Below are positions 1 through 8,622 of a DNA stretch of 64,000 nucleotides, one piece after another. Under the pieces are notes generated by a model, which had not been told where the DNA came from, did not search any database, and saw only the letters and a list, made by a program, of their open reading frames with translations. Both the position numbers and the translations under genes were made by a program. Numbering within the stretch: position 1 is the first letter of the stretch; the number at the start of each line of letters is the position of its first letter. The DNA comes from a bacterium HR11 (GTDB taxonomy: Bacteria > Acidobacteriota > HRBIN11). The stretch spans positions 62,001-126,000 of the forward strand of contig BEHN01000003.1 of NCBI GenBank assembly GCA_002898535.1. The letters run 5' to 3'.

Positions 1-2
1 TG

Positions 3-1256
3 ACCGCTCTCGTCTTGATCGCCGGCGGGACCGGCGTGGCCTGGTACGTTCGGAACAATCGGGCGGCGGACTTCAACTTTCGGACCGTCCCGGTCGAGCG
101 GGGACCCCTCCGGGTGACCGTGACGGCGACGGGGACCCTGAGCGCCATCACGACGGTTCAGGTCGGGACCCAGGTGTCGGGCACGATCGCCCGGATTTAC
201 GTGGACTTCAACGACCGTGTCCGGAAGGGGCAGGTCCTGGCCGAGCTGGACAAGCGGCCGCTGATCGCCGCCCTGAACGACGCCGAGGCCGCCTATGAAC
301 GGGCCTTGGCGGAAGTCCGGCAGACGGAGCGCAACTTAGAGCGGGCCAAGCGTCTGCTGGCCCAAAACCTCATCGCCCAGGCCGACTACGACGCGGCCCT
401 GTCGAACTACGAGACGGCCGTCGCCAACCTGAAGTCGGCCGAGGCCAACCTGAGTCGGGCCCGGACGAATCTGTTCTATGCGACCATCACGTCGCCCATC
501 GACGGGGTCGTCGTCTCCCGGAACGTCGACGTGGGTCAGACGGTCGCGGCGAGCTTCAACACGCCGACCCTTTTTGTCATCGCCAACGACCTCCGCAAGA
601 TGCAGGTCCTGGCCAACGTCGATGAGGCGGACGTCGGCCGCGTCCGGGTCGGCCAATCGGTGACCTTTACGGTGGATTCTTACCCGGACCGGGTCTTTCA
701 CGGGCGGGTCGAGCAGATCCGGCTTCAGCCGACGGTCAACCAGAACGTCGTCACGTACACGGTCGTCATCGACGCCCCGAATCCGGAGGGCCTGCTTCTG
801 CCGGGGATGACGGCCAACGTGACGATCCTGGTCGCCGAGAAGCCGGACGTCGTGAAGGTCCCGATGATGGCCCTGCGGTTTATGCCGCCGCGGGAGTACC
901 TGGAGCGACTCCGGTCCGAAGGCCCGGGGTGGGGTCGCCGACGGGAGCCGACGGCGGCCCGGGACGATAGACGGTCGGCCATGTCGTCGGCCTCCGACGG
1001 GACCGAGGGCCGACCGGCGTGGTTCGGACCCCGGGACCCCTCGCGGGGCCTCCTGTGGGTCCTGGACCCGGCGACCCAGCGCATTCGGCCCGTCCCGGTC
1101 CGGACGGGTCTTTCCGACGGGACTTACGTCGAGGTCCAGGGGGACGTGGCGCCCGGCATGGAAGTCGTCGTCGGCATGGTGAGCACCTCGGAGCGGGCGG
1201 CCCGGGGTCCCAACCCGCCACAGTCGCCGAATCCCTTCATGTTCCGCAGATTCTGA
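3..1256 (+). CDS. macA: MacA-like periplasmic adaptor of an efflux pump (5' partial)
   Basis: This is the membrane-fusion (HlyD/RND adaptor) subunit of a tripartite efflux pump, linking an inner-membrane MacB transporter to an outer-membrane channel. The frame is open from base 3, so the true start and part of the N-terminal membrane anchor lie outside the window; the first Met/Leu start inside it is at 15. Visible parts, in order: hydrophobic anchor ([13 protein letters not shown]), first lipoyl half ([21 protein letters not shown]), a coiled-coil hairpin (about residues 90-145), the second lipoyl half ([20 protein letters not shown]) and beta-barrel/membrane-proximal domains. The MacB ATPase starts 1 bp after the stop, so this is the first known gene of a macA-macB operon. 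A Gly/Arg/Pro-rich insert (about residues 295-345) before the last beta domain is less typical. Confidence 0.9.
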   Translation, partial: TALVLIAGGTGVAWYVRNNRAADFNFRTVPVERGPLRVTVTATGTLSAITTVQVGTQVSGTIARIYVDFNDRVRKGQVLAELDKRPLIAALNDAEAAYERALAEVRQTERNLERAKRLLAQNLIAQADYDAALSNYETAVANLKSAEANLSRARTNLFYATITSPIDGVVVSRNVDVGQTVAASFNTPTLFVIANDLRKMQVLANVDEADVGRVRVGQSVTFTVDSYPDRVFHGRVEQIRLQPTVNQNVVTYTVVIDAPNPEGLLLPGMTANVTILVAEKPDVVKVPMMALRFMPPREYLERLRSEGPGWGRRREPTAARDDRRSAMSSASDGTEGRPAWFGPRDPSRGLLWVLDPATQRIRPVPVRTGLSDGTYVEVQGDVAPGMEVVVGMVSTSERAARGPNPPQSPNPFMFRRF

Positions 1257-1257
1257 T

Positions 1258-2001
1258 ATGGCTGAAGCGCCGATCATTTCGATCCGTAACTTGACGAAGG
1301 TCTATCGTCTCGGCGAAGTCGAATTCCCGGCCCTCCGCGGGGTCGACCTCGACATCTATCGGGGGGAGTTTGTCGCCATCATGGGGCCCAGCGGGTCGGG
1401 CAAGTCCACGCTGATGAACCTGATCGGCTGTATGGACGTGCCGACGAGCGGCGAATATTACCTGGACGGCGTCGACGTCCGGCGCCTGTCGAAGAACGAC
1501 CTGGCCCGCATCCGAAACAAGAAAATCGGCTTTGTCTTTCAGGCCTTCAACCTCTTGGCCCGGGCGACGGTCCTGGAAAACGTCGAACTCCCCCTGATCT
1601 ATGCGGACGGGATCCCCGGTCGAGAGCGTCGGGCTCGGGCCCTCCGGGCCCTCGAACTCGTCGGGTTGGCCGACCGGGCGCACTCCTACCCGACCCAGCT
1701 ATCGGGCGGCCAACAGCAACGGGTCGCCATCGCCCGGGCCATCGTCAACGAACCCCTGTTGATCCTGGCGGACGAGCCGACGGGCAACCTGGACACGCAG
1801 ACGAGCGTCGAGATCATGGGCGTTTTTCAGGACCTCAATGAGCGGGGCATTACGATCGTCTTGGTGACGCACGAGCCGGACATCGCCCAGTTTGCCATGC
1901 GGGTCGTGGAGATGCGGGACGGCCGGATTCATCGGATCCGGCCCGTCGAGAACCGTCGGCGGGCCAAAGCCGCGGGAGCGGTATTGGGGGTTGGGTCTTA
2001 G
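1258..2001 (+). CDS. macB: MacB-type ABC transporter ATP-binding protein
   Basis: This ATPase drives the MacAB-type export system. It has Walker A (GPSGSGKST, about residue 42), the Q-loop (FVFQAFNLL), the ABC signature (LSGGQQQR), Walker B with catalytic Glu (LILADEPTG) and the switch His (VLVTHEPD). Its 247 residues fit the LolD/MacB ATPase subfamily. Unlike E. coli MacB, the ATPase and permease are separate genes. It follows the adaptor by 1 bp and the permease lies about 200 bp downstream, separated by a repeat element. The C-terminal tail ([14 protein letters not shown]) is not conserved in the family and runs towards that repeat. Confidence 0.93.
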   Translation: MAEAPIISIRNLTKVYRLGEVEFPALRGVDLDIYRGEFVAIMGPSGSGKSTLMNLIGCMDVPTSGEYYLDGVDVRRLSKNDLARIRNKKIGFVFQAFNLLARATVLENVELPLIYADGIPGRERRARALRALELVGLADRAHSYPTQLSGGQQQRVAIARAIVNEPLLILADEPTGNLDTQTSVEIMGVFQDLNERGITIVLVTHEPDIAQFAMRVVEMRDGRIHRIRPVENRRRAKAAGAVLGVGS

Positions 2002-2071
2002 GTATCAGGCGCTGGGTGGTAGGCCGCTTCAAACATCGAACATCCGACACCTGACACTTGATGGGAACCCG

Positions 2072-2200
2072 TCTCATCCATCCGACGGGACCGGGATCGG
2101 ACCCTTGATATCCGACCACAGACCATGGACCATAGACCGGCTGGGGCCCCGGGGGTCCATGGTCCATGGTCTATGGTCCATGGTCTATGGTCGTTTATGA
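2072..2200. repeat. MITE-like element E, copy 1, with GTCYATG heptamers
   Basis: Ends TCTCATCCATCCGAC and GTTTATGAGGG are imperfect inverted repeats of the element ends seen at 35597, 55208 and 56077. The inside holds the conserved stretch GGGACCGGGATCGGACCC and a run of 7-bp units GTCCATG/GTCTATG around 2116-2190. The right end merges into the ribosome binding site of the permease gene. Confidence 0.7.
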
Positions 2201-2208
2201 GGGAAGCC

Positions 2209-3426
2209 ATGCGATACGTCAGCATCTTGCGGGTCGCTTACCGGGCCTTGGGTCAGAACAAACTGCGGTCCTTCCTGACGATGTTAGGGATCATCATCGG
2301 CGTCGCCGCCGTCATCGCCATGCTGGCCATCGGACAGGGCGCCCGGGATGCCGTCCAGGCCCAGATCGCCAGCCTGGGAACGAACGTCCTCATCGTCTTC
2401 CCCGGGGCGGCCAACCAGGGCGGCGTCCGGATGGAGGCCGGCACGGCCCAGCGGTTGACCGAGGACGACGCCACGGCCATTCGGCGATACTGCCCGGCCG
2501 TACAGTACGTGACGCCCGTCGTGCGGACGGGTGCCCAGGTCGTCGCCGGTGCCCAGAACTGGCGGACCGTCGTCTACGGGGTCTATCCCGAATACTTCAT
2601 CATCCGGGACTGGTCCCTGGAGCGGGGCCAACTGTTTACGGACACGGACCTGCGGGGGGCGACGAAGGTCTGCATTATCGGCCGGACGGTCGCCACTCAG
2701 CTCTTTGGCGACGCCGACCCCGTCGGCCAGACGATCCGCATCCGAAACATCCCCTTTAAGGTCCTCGGCGTCCTGGCCCCCAAGGGGCAGAACGCCTTCG
2801 GCCAGGACCAGGACGACCTCATCGTGGCTCCCTTCTCGACCGTCCAGAAGCGCCTGATGGGCGTGACCCACGCCAACACGATCCTGGCTTCGGCCCGGTC
2901 CGTCCTGGAGATTCGGGAAGCCGAGGCGCAGATCACCCAGCTCCTGCGGGACCGCCACCGGCTGATGCCTACTGAGGAAAACGACTTCACCATCCGGACG
3001 CAGGTCGACATCGCCAACGCGGCGGACGCCACCTCCCGGACAATGGCGATGCTGTTGGCCAGCATCGCCGGTATTTCCCTCATCGTCGGGGGGATCGGCG
3101 TCATGAACATCATGCTCGTGTCGGTCACCGAGCGGACCCGGGAGATCGGCATCCGCATGGCCGTCGGGGCTCGGGAGGTCGATATCATGGCCCAGTTCCT
3201 GATCGAGGCCGTCGTCCTGAGCGTCTCGGGGGGCCTCATCGGCATCGTCCTGGGGGTCTTTGCCTCTCGGACCCTGACCCGCCTGCAGGGTTGGCCCGTC
3301 TCGCTCCCGCCTCAGGCGATCGCCCTGGCCTTTCTGTTTGCCGTGGCCGTCGGCGTCTTCTTCGGCTGGTACCCGGCCCGCAAGGCCGCCCGTCTGAACC
3401 CCATCGAGGCCCTGCGCTACGAGTAA
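2209..3426 (+). CDS. MacB-like ABC transporter permease
   Basis: Membrane subunit of the MacAB-type pump; 405 residues. The order is typical of FtsX/MacB permeases: N-terminal membrane helix (about residues 20-45, SFLTMLGIIIGVAAVIAML), a large periplasmic MacB_PCD domain (about 50-270) and three C-terminal helices with the family's hallmark (GGIGVMNIMLVSVTERTREI). I chose ATG 2209 because GAGGGA lies 4-9 bp upstream; ATG 2197 is an alternative four codons earlier, and the longer frame back to 2125 only translates repeat sequence. It is separated from the ATPase by element E but clearly belongs to the same operon. Confidence 0.92.
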   Translation: MRYVSILRVAYRALGQNKLRSFLTMLGIIIGVAAVIAMLAIGQGARDAVQAQIASLGTNVLIVFPGAANQGGVRMEAGTAQRLTEDDATAIRRYCPAVQYVTPVVRTGAQVVAGAQNWRTVVYGVYPEYFIIRDWSLERGQLFTDTDLRGATKVCIIGRTVATQLFGDADPVGQTIRIRNIPFKVLGVLAPKGQNAFGQDQDDLIVAPFSTVQKRLMGVTHANTILASARSVLEIREAEAQITQLLRDRHRLMPTEENDFTIRTQVDIANAADATSRTMAMLLASIAGISLIVGGIGVMNIMLVSVTERTREIGIRMAVGAREVDIMAQFLIEAVVLSVSGGLIGIVLGVFASRTLTRLQGWPVSLPPQAIALAFLFAVAVGVFFGWYPARKAARLNPIEALRYE

Positions 3427-3429
3427 CGG

Positions 3430-4164
3430 TCACGTCCCCCGGCCCGGGCCGATGGTCGAGCCCACGGGTTCGCCCAGGACGATCCGCCGCAGGTTGCCCG
3501 CCTCCCAGATGTTGAAGACGATGACCGGCAGGCCGTGTTCCATGCATAGGGAGATGGCCGTCGAGTCCATGACCCGGAGGCCCATCTGGAGGAAATCTTG
3601 ATAGCTGACGTGGGCCAGCTTGCGGGCCGACAGGTTCTTGAGGGGGTCGTCGGTGAAGATGCCCTCGACCTTGGTCGCCTTCAGGAGGACGTCGGCCTTA
3701 ATTTCCAGGGCCCGGAGGGCCGCCGCCGTATCGGTCGAGAAGAAGGGATTTCCCGTCCCGGCGGCAAAGATGACGATCCGCCCCTTCTCCAGGTGCCGGA
3801 TGGCCCGGCGGCGAATGAGCGGCTCGGCGACCTCCTTGACCTCCAGGGCCGACTGACAACGGGTGACCATCCCGTGCCGTTCCAGCATGTCCTGTAAGGC
3901 CAGGGCATTCATCAGGGTCGCCAGCATGCCGATGTAGTCGGCCAGGGCCCGGTCCAGGCCCTGCAGGGCGGCCTCGCTTCCCCGGAGGATGTTGCCGCCC
4001 CCGACGACGATGGCGACCTCTACGCCGAGCTCGTGGACGCTCCCGATTTCCTGGGCCATGTACTTAAGGAATTCGTAGTCGATGCCGTAAGGCTGACGGC
4101 CCCGGAAGGCCTCCCCGCTGAGCTTCAGCAGGACCCGACGGTACCGAAGACTTTCATGAGGCAT
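3430..4164 (-). CDS. pyrH: UMP kinase
   Basis: Phosphorylates UMP to UDP with ATP in pyrimidine nucleotide synthesis; cytoplasmic hexamer in bacteria. The 244-residue protein shows the amino-acid-kinase fold signatures: LLKLSGEAF near the N-terminus, [10 protein letters not shown] (phosphate loop), an [13 protein letters not shown] segment, the ATP-site [20 protein letters not shown] and [13 protein letters not shown]. Start ATG 4164 follows GGAG at about 8 bp and matches family length; the longer frame upstream is repeat-derived. It is convergent with the MacB permease (4 bp between stops). The usual rpsB-tsf-frr neighbours are absent. Confidence 0.95.
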   Translation of the reverse strand: MPHESLRYRRVLLKLSGEAFRGRQPYGIDYEFLKYMAQEIGSVHELGVEVAIVVGGGNILRGSEAALQGLDRALADYIGMLATLMNALALQDMLERHGMVTRCQSALEVKEVAEPLIRRRAIRHLEKGRIVIFAAGTGNPFFSTDTAAALRALEIKADVLLKATKVEGIFTDDPLKNLSARKLAHVSYQDFLQMGLRVMDSTAISLCMEHGLPVIVFNIWEAGNLRRIVLGEPVGSTIGPGRGT

Positions 4165-4189
4165 GAAAATACTCCATCTCGCAGGTTGC

Positions 4190-4350
4190 CCGGATGTAGG
4201 GTACAGGATGCAGGATACAGGATGCAAGATGGGAATGAGTATCCCGTCCCTGTTCGGGAGCGCGGGGTCTGGAACGATTCGAAAGCTCGGAAATTCGGCC
4301 GGTAGGCCATTTGCATCCCGGCCTCGCTCGCTTGAGCGGGGCCGCGGAAA
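4190..4350. repeat. ATRCARG heptamers plus GC hairpin (gap 4165-4477)
   Basis: The gap between pyrH and the transglycosylase carries tandem 7-bp units (ATGCAGG, ATACAGG, ATGCAAG) at about 4199-4231, then a hairpin-forming CTCGCTTGAGCGGGG copy of the GC hairpin family near 4325-4345. No coding potential is seen. Confidence 0.7.
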
Positions 4351-4414
4351 ATGCGGTCCCCCGCTCCTGTCGATTCGATACCCAACAGCCGATCCCGAAA
4401 AAGGGTAGCAAAGG

Positions 4415-4443
4415 TTGACCCCCCGGCGGGTCTCATGTATGAT
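4415..4443 (+). promoter_or_regulatory. Sigma-70-type promoter of the lytic transglycosylase gene
   Basis: TTGACC (4415-4420), a 17-bp spacer and TATGAT (4438-4443) precede the start codon at 4478 by 34 bp. The match to the -35/-10 consensus is very good and the spacing ideal. Confidence 0.7.
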
Positions 4444-4477
4444 GGCTCTGGACTTTGGGGACTCCGGGAGGGCCCCT

Positions 4478-5281
4478 ATGAGACAGTCCCTCTGGAAATG
4501 GGCAGGTCTCGCATGGGTCGTGCTGACGTCCGGGGCGGGATGGACCCAATCGACATGGCGGAAGGTGACGGACGAAAAGGGACATGTCACCTACACTAAT
4601 GCCGGCCTACCGTCGGCCCGTCCGATGGGACGGTATGCACTGAGTCCGACAAAGTACCGGGCCTTCGAGGCCTATATCGATACCCTGGCGCGGGAACACG
4701 GCCTCAGCAAGAAGCTGATCCTGGCCGTCATCGCCATCGAGTCGGACTTTCAGACGCGGGCCCTGTCTCCGAAGGGCGCCGTCGGCCTCATGCAGTTGCT
4801 ACCCGAAACGGCTCGGCTGTATGGGGTGCGGAATCTGTGGGACCCTTATGAGAACTTGCGGGCCGGGGTCGCCCACCTGGCCTATCTGGTCCGGCGGTAC
4901 CAGGGAAACCTCCGACTGGCCCTGGCCGCCTACAATGCCGGGGAGGACGACGTGGACCGCCATGGCGGCGTCCCGCCCTTTGCAGAGACCCAGGCCTACG
5001 TCAAGAAGGTCTTGGAGATCTATGGTCAGCCCCATACATACGTCTACCGCTTTGAGGACGAGAAGGGAATCCTGCACTATGCCTTTGAAGCACCGGACCC
5101 GCAACGTTATCGAAACATCCGCCGCATCCCCCTGACGGCCCAAGTCTGGGACAGCGGGCCGGACGCCCGGCGGGTCCCTGATCGACAGACAGACCCAGGG
5201 GCGGCGGGACGGCCTCGTCCGACGGAGGGTAGCACTTCTACTTTCGCAGGGGGTGCCCCAGGGGAGCCTGAATCCAAGTGA
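4478..5281 (+). CDS. Secreted lytic transglycosylase (SLT domain)
   Basis: Cleaves the glycan strands of peptidoglycan in the periplasm. 267 residues: a signal peptide (about 1-23, ends near SGAGWTQS), a short DUF4124-like stretch with [15 protein letters not shown], then a Slt/MltC-type domain (about 65-190) with catalytic Glu in VIAIESDFQ, the substrate-groove motif [11 protein letters not shown], and [10 protein letters not shown]. The C-terminus is low complexity. Start 4478 follows GGGAGGG at good spacing and sits just downstream of a strong promoter; upstream ATGs at 4436 and 4441 are before the likely transcript start. The adjacent TPR/AIM24 gene starts 25 bp after the stop. Confidence 0.9.
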   Translation: MRQSLWKWAGLAWVVLTSGAGWTQSTWRKVTDEKGHVTYTNAGLPSARPMGRYALSPTKYRAFEAYIDTLAREHGLSKKLILAVIAIESDFQTRALSPKGAVGLMQLLPETARLYGVRNLWDPYENLRAGVAHLAYLVRRYQGNLRLALAAYNAGEDDVDRHGGVPPFAETQAYVKKVLEIYGQPHTYVYRFEDEKGILHYAFEAPDPQRYRNIRRIPLTAQVWDSGPDARRVPDRQTDPGAAGRPRPTEGSTSTFAGGAPGEPESK

Positions 5282-5306
5282 GCCGAGAAAGGATGGGGAG
5301 ATCGAG

Positions 5307-7160
5307 ATGCCCAATTTAGAAGCCTTATTCTTAGAAAACCTGACGAAGGGGAAATCCCTTTTGGACCAAGGTCAGTACGAAGAGGCCATCGCCTACCTGG
5401 AACGGGCGTATCGGATCAAGCCCGACGACATCAAAGTCCTTAACATGTTGGGGACGGCTTACTTTAAGGCCGAACGCCTGGACAGCGCCGAGGAAATTTA
5501 CGAAATCCTGGCTCGCAAAAACCCGAATGTCCCCGTCCTTCATTCCAACCTGGGGATGATCCGTCTGAAGAAGAAGGACTGGGAAGGCGCCGAGATGGCC
5601 TTCCAGCGGGTCGTCGAGCTTCAGCCGGATAACAAGCGGGCCTACGGGTACCTGGGACTCATCTATGAACAGCAGGGGCTCTTGGAACAGGCCCTGACAT
5701 ATTACGAGCGGGCCGGCGCCGAGGGCCCGGCCGAGCGGGTGCGGGCCCGTTTGCGGACCATGCGTCCGGCGGCGGCCGTCGGGACCGAGGAACCCATCGA
5801 CGAGGCGGACATCGTGGCGGCCGAGCCTTTGGCGGCTCGGGCCCCGGAACCCCCGCCTCCGCCGACACCCGCTGTGCCTACACAGCCGTCGACCCCGGAG
5901 CCGGTGCCGGCTTGGGGCGGGCCTCCGCCGGCGCCGTCCGCCCCGGTACCGGGTGAAACGACGACCCGTCCCTTGGAAGAAGTCATCCGGGCGCTTCAGT
6001 CCCAACCCATGCCCTGGGAACCGCCGGTCCCGCCGCCCCCGACGACGGCGTCCGAGCCGCCGGTCCCGCCGCCCGAGTCCGTCCCGTCAGGTCCGGAAGC
6101 TGTCTCGGCATCGGCCCCCCCGGCGCCCCCGGCGGAGTTCGTTCCCCCGACGCCGGTCCCACCCCCGCCGACGGAGACGGCCCCGTCGGCCGGCCGTCCG
6201 CCTGATTGGAGCCTCGGGATGGTGATCCCGATTCCCCCGCCGGAGGCGCCCCCGCCGAGTCCGGCGCCCCCGACCGAGGAAATGCAGACGCCCCCCGTCG
6301 TCCCGCCTGCACCCGCCCCAGAGTTTCCACTTGCTGAGACGGTGTCCCCCGCACCGGCCGAAGCCGAGGAGCCCGTCGAGCCGGCGCAGACGACGCCGCG
6401 ACCCTTCGTCCCCCCGCCGGAGCCGCCCCCGGTCTCGATCCAGGAACGGGTCCAGCCGACCCTCATGCCGAGCGCCGAGGTCACGGCCCAAATCCCGACG
6501 GGCCGGCCGGTCAACCTGGGAATCTACGCCCGGGAGCAACTTTACGTCTATCCGCCTGTCGGTTCGGAACGGTTTTTGCTTCTGGAACCCCACCTGTTAG
6601 AGGTCGTCCTGTCAGACCGTATCTTGTTCCGAGAGGGTTCGTTGGTCGGTTACTCGGGCGACTTGCGCTTTGAGGCCGTCGAGATCCCGAGCGGGCCGCC
6701 CGTCGTGATGGCCCAGGGCTTCGGCCTCATGTTTCTGGCTTACGAACGGCGGTCGATTCATCTGATCTCCCTCAACGAAGAGACGATTTACGTCGCCATG
6801 CCGTGTTTTCTGGTCGCCCAAGCGACGCTCCACATTCAGCCCCGGGTGATCGCCGAGAGCAACAACCGGATGTTTGCCTACATGGAGATTTCGGGGACGG
6901 GCACGGTCGGCTTTGTCATCCGGAGCAAACCCCTGATCCTGAAGGTCTTGCGCCACATGCCGGCCGTCGTTCACTCGGACGCCGTCGTCGCGTGGACGGG
7001 TACGATGCGGGTCGCCCCCGTCGAGGACCCGTACTCCCGAGCCCTCATCCGGACGTATAGTGAGACGGCGATTCCCTTACGGTTTGAGGGGGCCGGCGAC
7101 CTGGTCACGGAGCAGAGCGCCATGTGGGGCGAGCGCCGTACGGGGTCGAGTCCGGCCTGA
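5307..7160 (+). CDS. TPR protein with Pro-rich linker and AIM24 domain
   Basis: 617 residues in three parts. Residues about 10-150 are at least three tetratricopeptide repeats (for example YEEAIAYLERAYRIKPDD, AEEIYEILARKNPNVPVLH, GYLGLIYEQQGLLEQALTYY). Residues about 160-400 are a Pro/Ala/Glu-rich linker. Residues about 410-610 resemble the AIM24/TerB-family beta domain (SGTGTVGFVIRSK). TPRs bind partner proteins; the role of bacterial AIM24 domains is not settled. No signal peptide is seen, so a cytoplasmic location is likely. Start 5307 is preceded by GGGGAG. It lies between two lytic transglycosylases, which hints at a cell-wall link (inference). Confidence 0.8.
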   Translation: MPNLEALFLENLTKGKSLLDQGQYEEAIAYLERAYRIKPDDIKVLNMLGTAYFKAERLDSAEEIYEILARKNPNVPVLHSNLGMIRLKKKDWEGAEMAFQRVVELQPDNKRAYGYLGLIYEQQGLLEQALTYYERAGAEGPAERVRARLRTMRPAAAVGTEEPIDEADIVAAEPLAARAPEPPPPPTPAVPTQPSTPEPVPAWGGPPPAPSAPVPGETTTRPLEEVIRALQSQPMPWEPPVPPPPTTASEPPVPPPESVPSGPEAVSASAPPAPPAEFVPPTPVPPPPTETAPSAGRPPDWSLGMVIPIPPPEAPPPSPAPPTEEMQTPPVVPPAPAPEFPLAETVSPAPAEAEEPVEPAQTTPRPFVPPPEPPPVSIQERVQPTLMPSAEVTAQIPTGRPVNLGIYAREQLYVYPPVGSERFLLLEPHLLEVVLSDRILFREGSLVGYSGDLRFEAVEIPSGPPVVMAQGFGLMFLAYERRSIHLISLNEETIYVAMPCFLVAQATLHIQPRVIAESNNRMFAYMEISGTGTVGFVIRSKPLILKVLRHMPAVVHSDAVVAWTGTMRVAPVEDPYSRALIRTYSETAIPLRFEGAGDLVTEQSAMWGERRTGSSPA

Positions 7161-7215
7161 CCGGCCGGCGTCGGCCTCTCGCCGGGCCCCCAGGCCGAGA
7201 CAGAGAGCCGGGACG

Positions 7216-8559
7216 ATGAGAAGCCACGGGCGGAAGCTTTGGGTTCACGGAATCGTGGGAGCTCTTCTCTGGGGGGCATGGGGCGCAAGTACCTGCCTGT
7301 ATGCCCAAGCCCAGAGCGTGGGTCCCTTCCCCTTGCCGCCGGAGCTGGAGCCCACGGTCCAGTTCTGGGTCCAGGTCTTTACCCAGTATTCCGGTCGGCA
7401 GGCCCTCATCGTGGATGCCGATGCCCCCCATCGGGTCCTGCGAATCGTCGTCGTCGAGGGCGTCGACCCGATGGATGAGGCGACCCAGCGGGCCGTCCGG
7501 TCGGCTTTGGAGGAACAAGTTCGTCAGGTCCAGGCGGCCTTAGACGACCTCGACGGCCGGGGCGCTGAGGCCGCCGAGCAAAGTCCCCAGCACCGATGGC
7601 TGTGGCAAGTCTACGGTCCGGAGCGGGCCCATCGCCCCTCCGTATTTCAGGAGACCCGGAACCGTCTACGTATTCAGTGGGGTCACAAGGAGAAGTTCCA
7701 GCAAGCGCTCCAGCGGATGTACCGCTTTCTGCCCCACGTGCGGGCCATCCTGGTGGCCGAGGGCTTGCCGCCGGAGGTCGCTTACCTCCCCCTCATCGAG
7801 TCCGGCTACAACCCCTATGCGGCCTCCTTCGCCGGGGCCCGGGGTCTGTGGCAACTGATGCCGACGGCCGCCCGGAAGATGGGCCTTACCCTGGACACCT
7901 GGGTCGACCAACGTCTGGACCCCCTGTATGCGACGGTCGCCGCCGCCCGGTATCTAAAGCAGGCCTATCAGGAGTTTGGGAATTGGCCGCTGGCGATTAC
8001 TTCGTACAACCATGGCCTGGAGGGCGTTCGCCGGGCCGTTCGCGAGCTCGGGACGACCGACTATGTCCGGGTCTGGCGGGAATACCGGGGCCCCCTCTTC
8101 GGGTTTGCCTCTCGCAATTTCTATCCCGAATTTCTGGCCGCCATCATCGTCGCCGGGTCGCCCGAGCGGTACTTCCCGGGCTTCCAAGCCGACGGCGTAT
8201 GGGAGTTTGCGACCTACGTCGTGCCGCAGGAGATGGGTCTCCGGGACATCCCGGAACGGCTGGGCGTGTCGCTGACGGCCTTCATCCAGCACAATCCCCA
8301 GTTTCTCCTGCCGGCCTATTTTCGAAACGTGCGGGTCTCGGCGGGGACGTCCGTCCGGATCCCCCTGGCGAGTTCGACCGATACGGCCGTTCATGTCGTC
8401 CGGCCCGGGGAGACCCTGGCCTCGATCGCCCGTCTGTACGGCGTCCGGGCCGATGCCCTCCGGCAGTGGAATCCCGCCCTCTGGGCCAGCGACCGGCTCC
8501 GACCGGGCACGGTCCTCCGGATCCCTGCCGCCGGGTCTGATGTGGGCTCGACCCCGTGA
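7216..8559 (+). CDS. MltD-like lytic transglycosylase with LysM domain
   Basis: Periplasmic murein-cleaving enzyme, 447 residues. A signal peptide (residues 1-30, ending STCLYAQA) is followed by an unassigned N-terminal region. The SLT domain lies at about 155-290, with catalytic Glu in YLPLIESGYNPYA, then SFAGARGLWQLMPTAAR and ITSYNHGLEGVRRA, all as in MltD. A C-terminal LysM peptidoglycan-binding domain (HVVRPGETLASIARLYGV) follows. E. coli MltD has two or more LysM; one clear copy is visible here. Start 7216 follows the GGGAC region and gives a complete signal peptide; earlier codons translate as non-conserved Arg/Pro-rich sequence. Confidence 0.9.
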   Translation: MRSHGRKLWVHGIVGALLWGAWGASTCLYAQAQSVGPFPLPPELEPTVQFWVQVFTQYSGRQALIVDADAPHRVLRIVVVEGVDPMDEATQRAVRSALEEQVRQVQAALDDLDGRGAEAAEQSPQHRWLWQVYGPERAHRPSVFQETRNRLRIQWGHKEKFQQALQRMYRFLPHVRAILVAEGLPPEVAYLPLIESGYNPYAASFAGARGLWQLMPTAARKMGLTLDTWVDQRLDPLYATVAAARYLKQAYQEFGNWPLAITSYNHGLEGVRRAVRELGTTDYVRVWREYRGPLFGFASRNFYPEFLAAIIVAGSPERYFPGFQADGVWEFATYVVPQEMGLRDIPERLGVSLTAFIQHNPQFLLPAYFRNVRVSAGTSVRIPLASSTDTAVHVVRPGETLASIARLYGVRADALRQWNPALWASDRLRPGTVLRIPAAGSDVGSTP

Positions 8560-8622
8560 GGGGCCTCGGGGCGGGGGGATTCGCGGGCGGCCGTCCTGTC
8601 ACCGCCCTCACTCGATAGGCCG

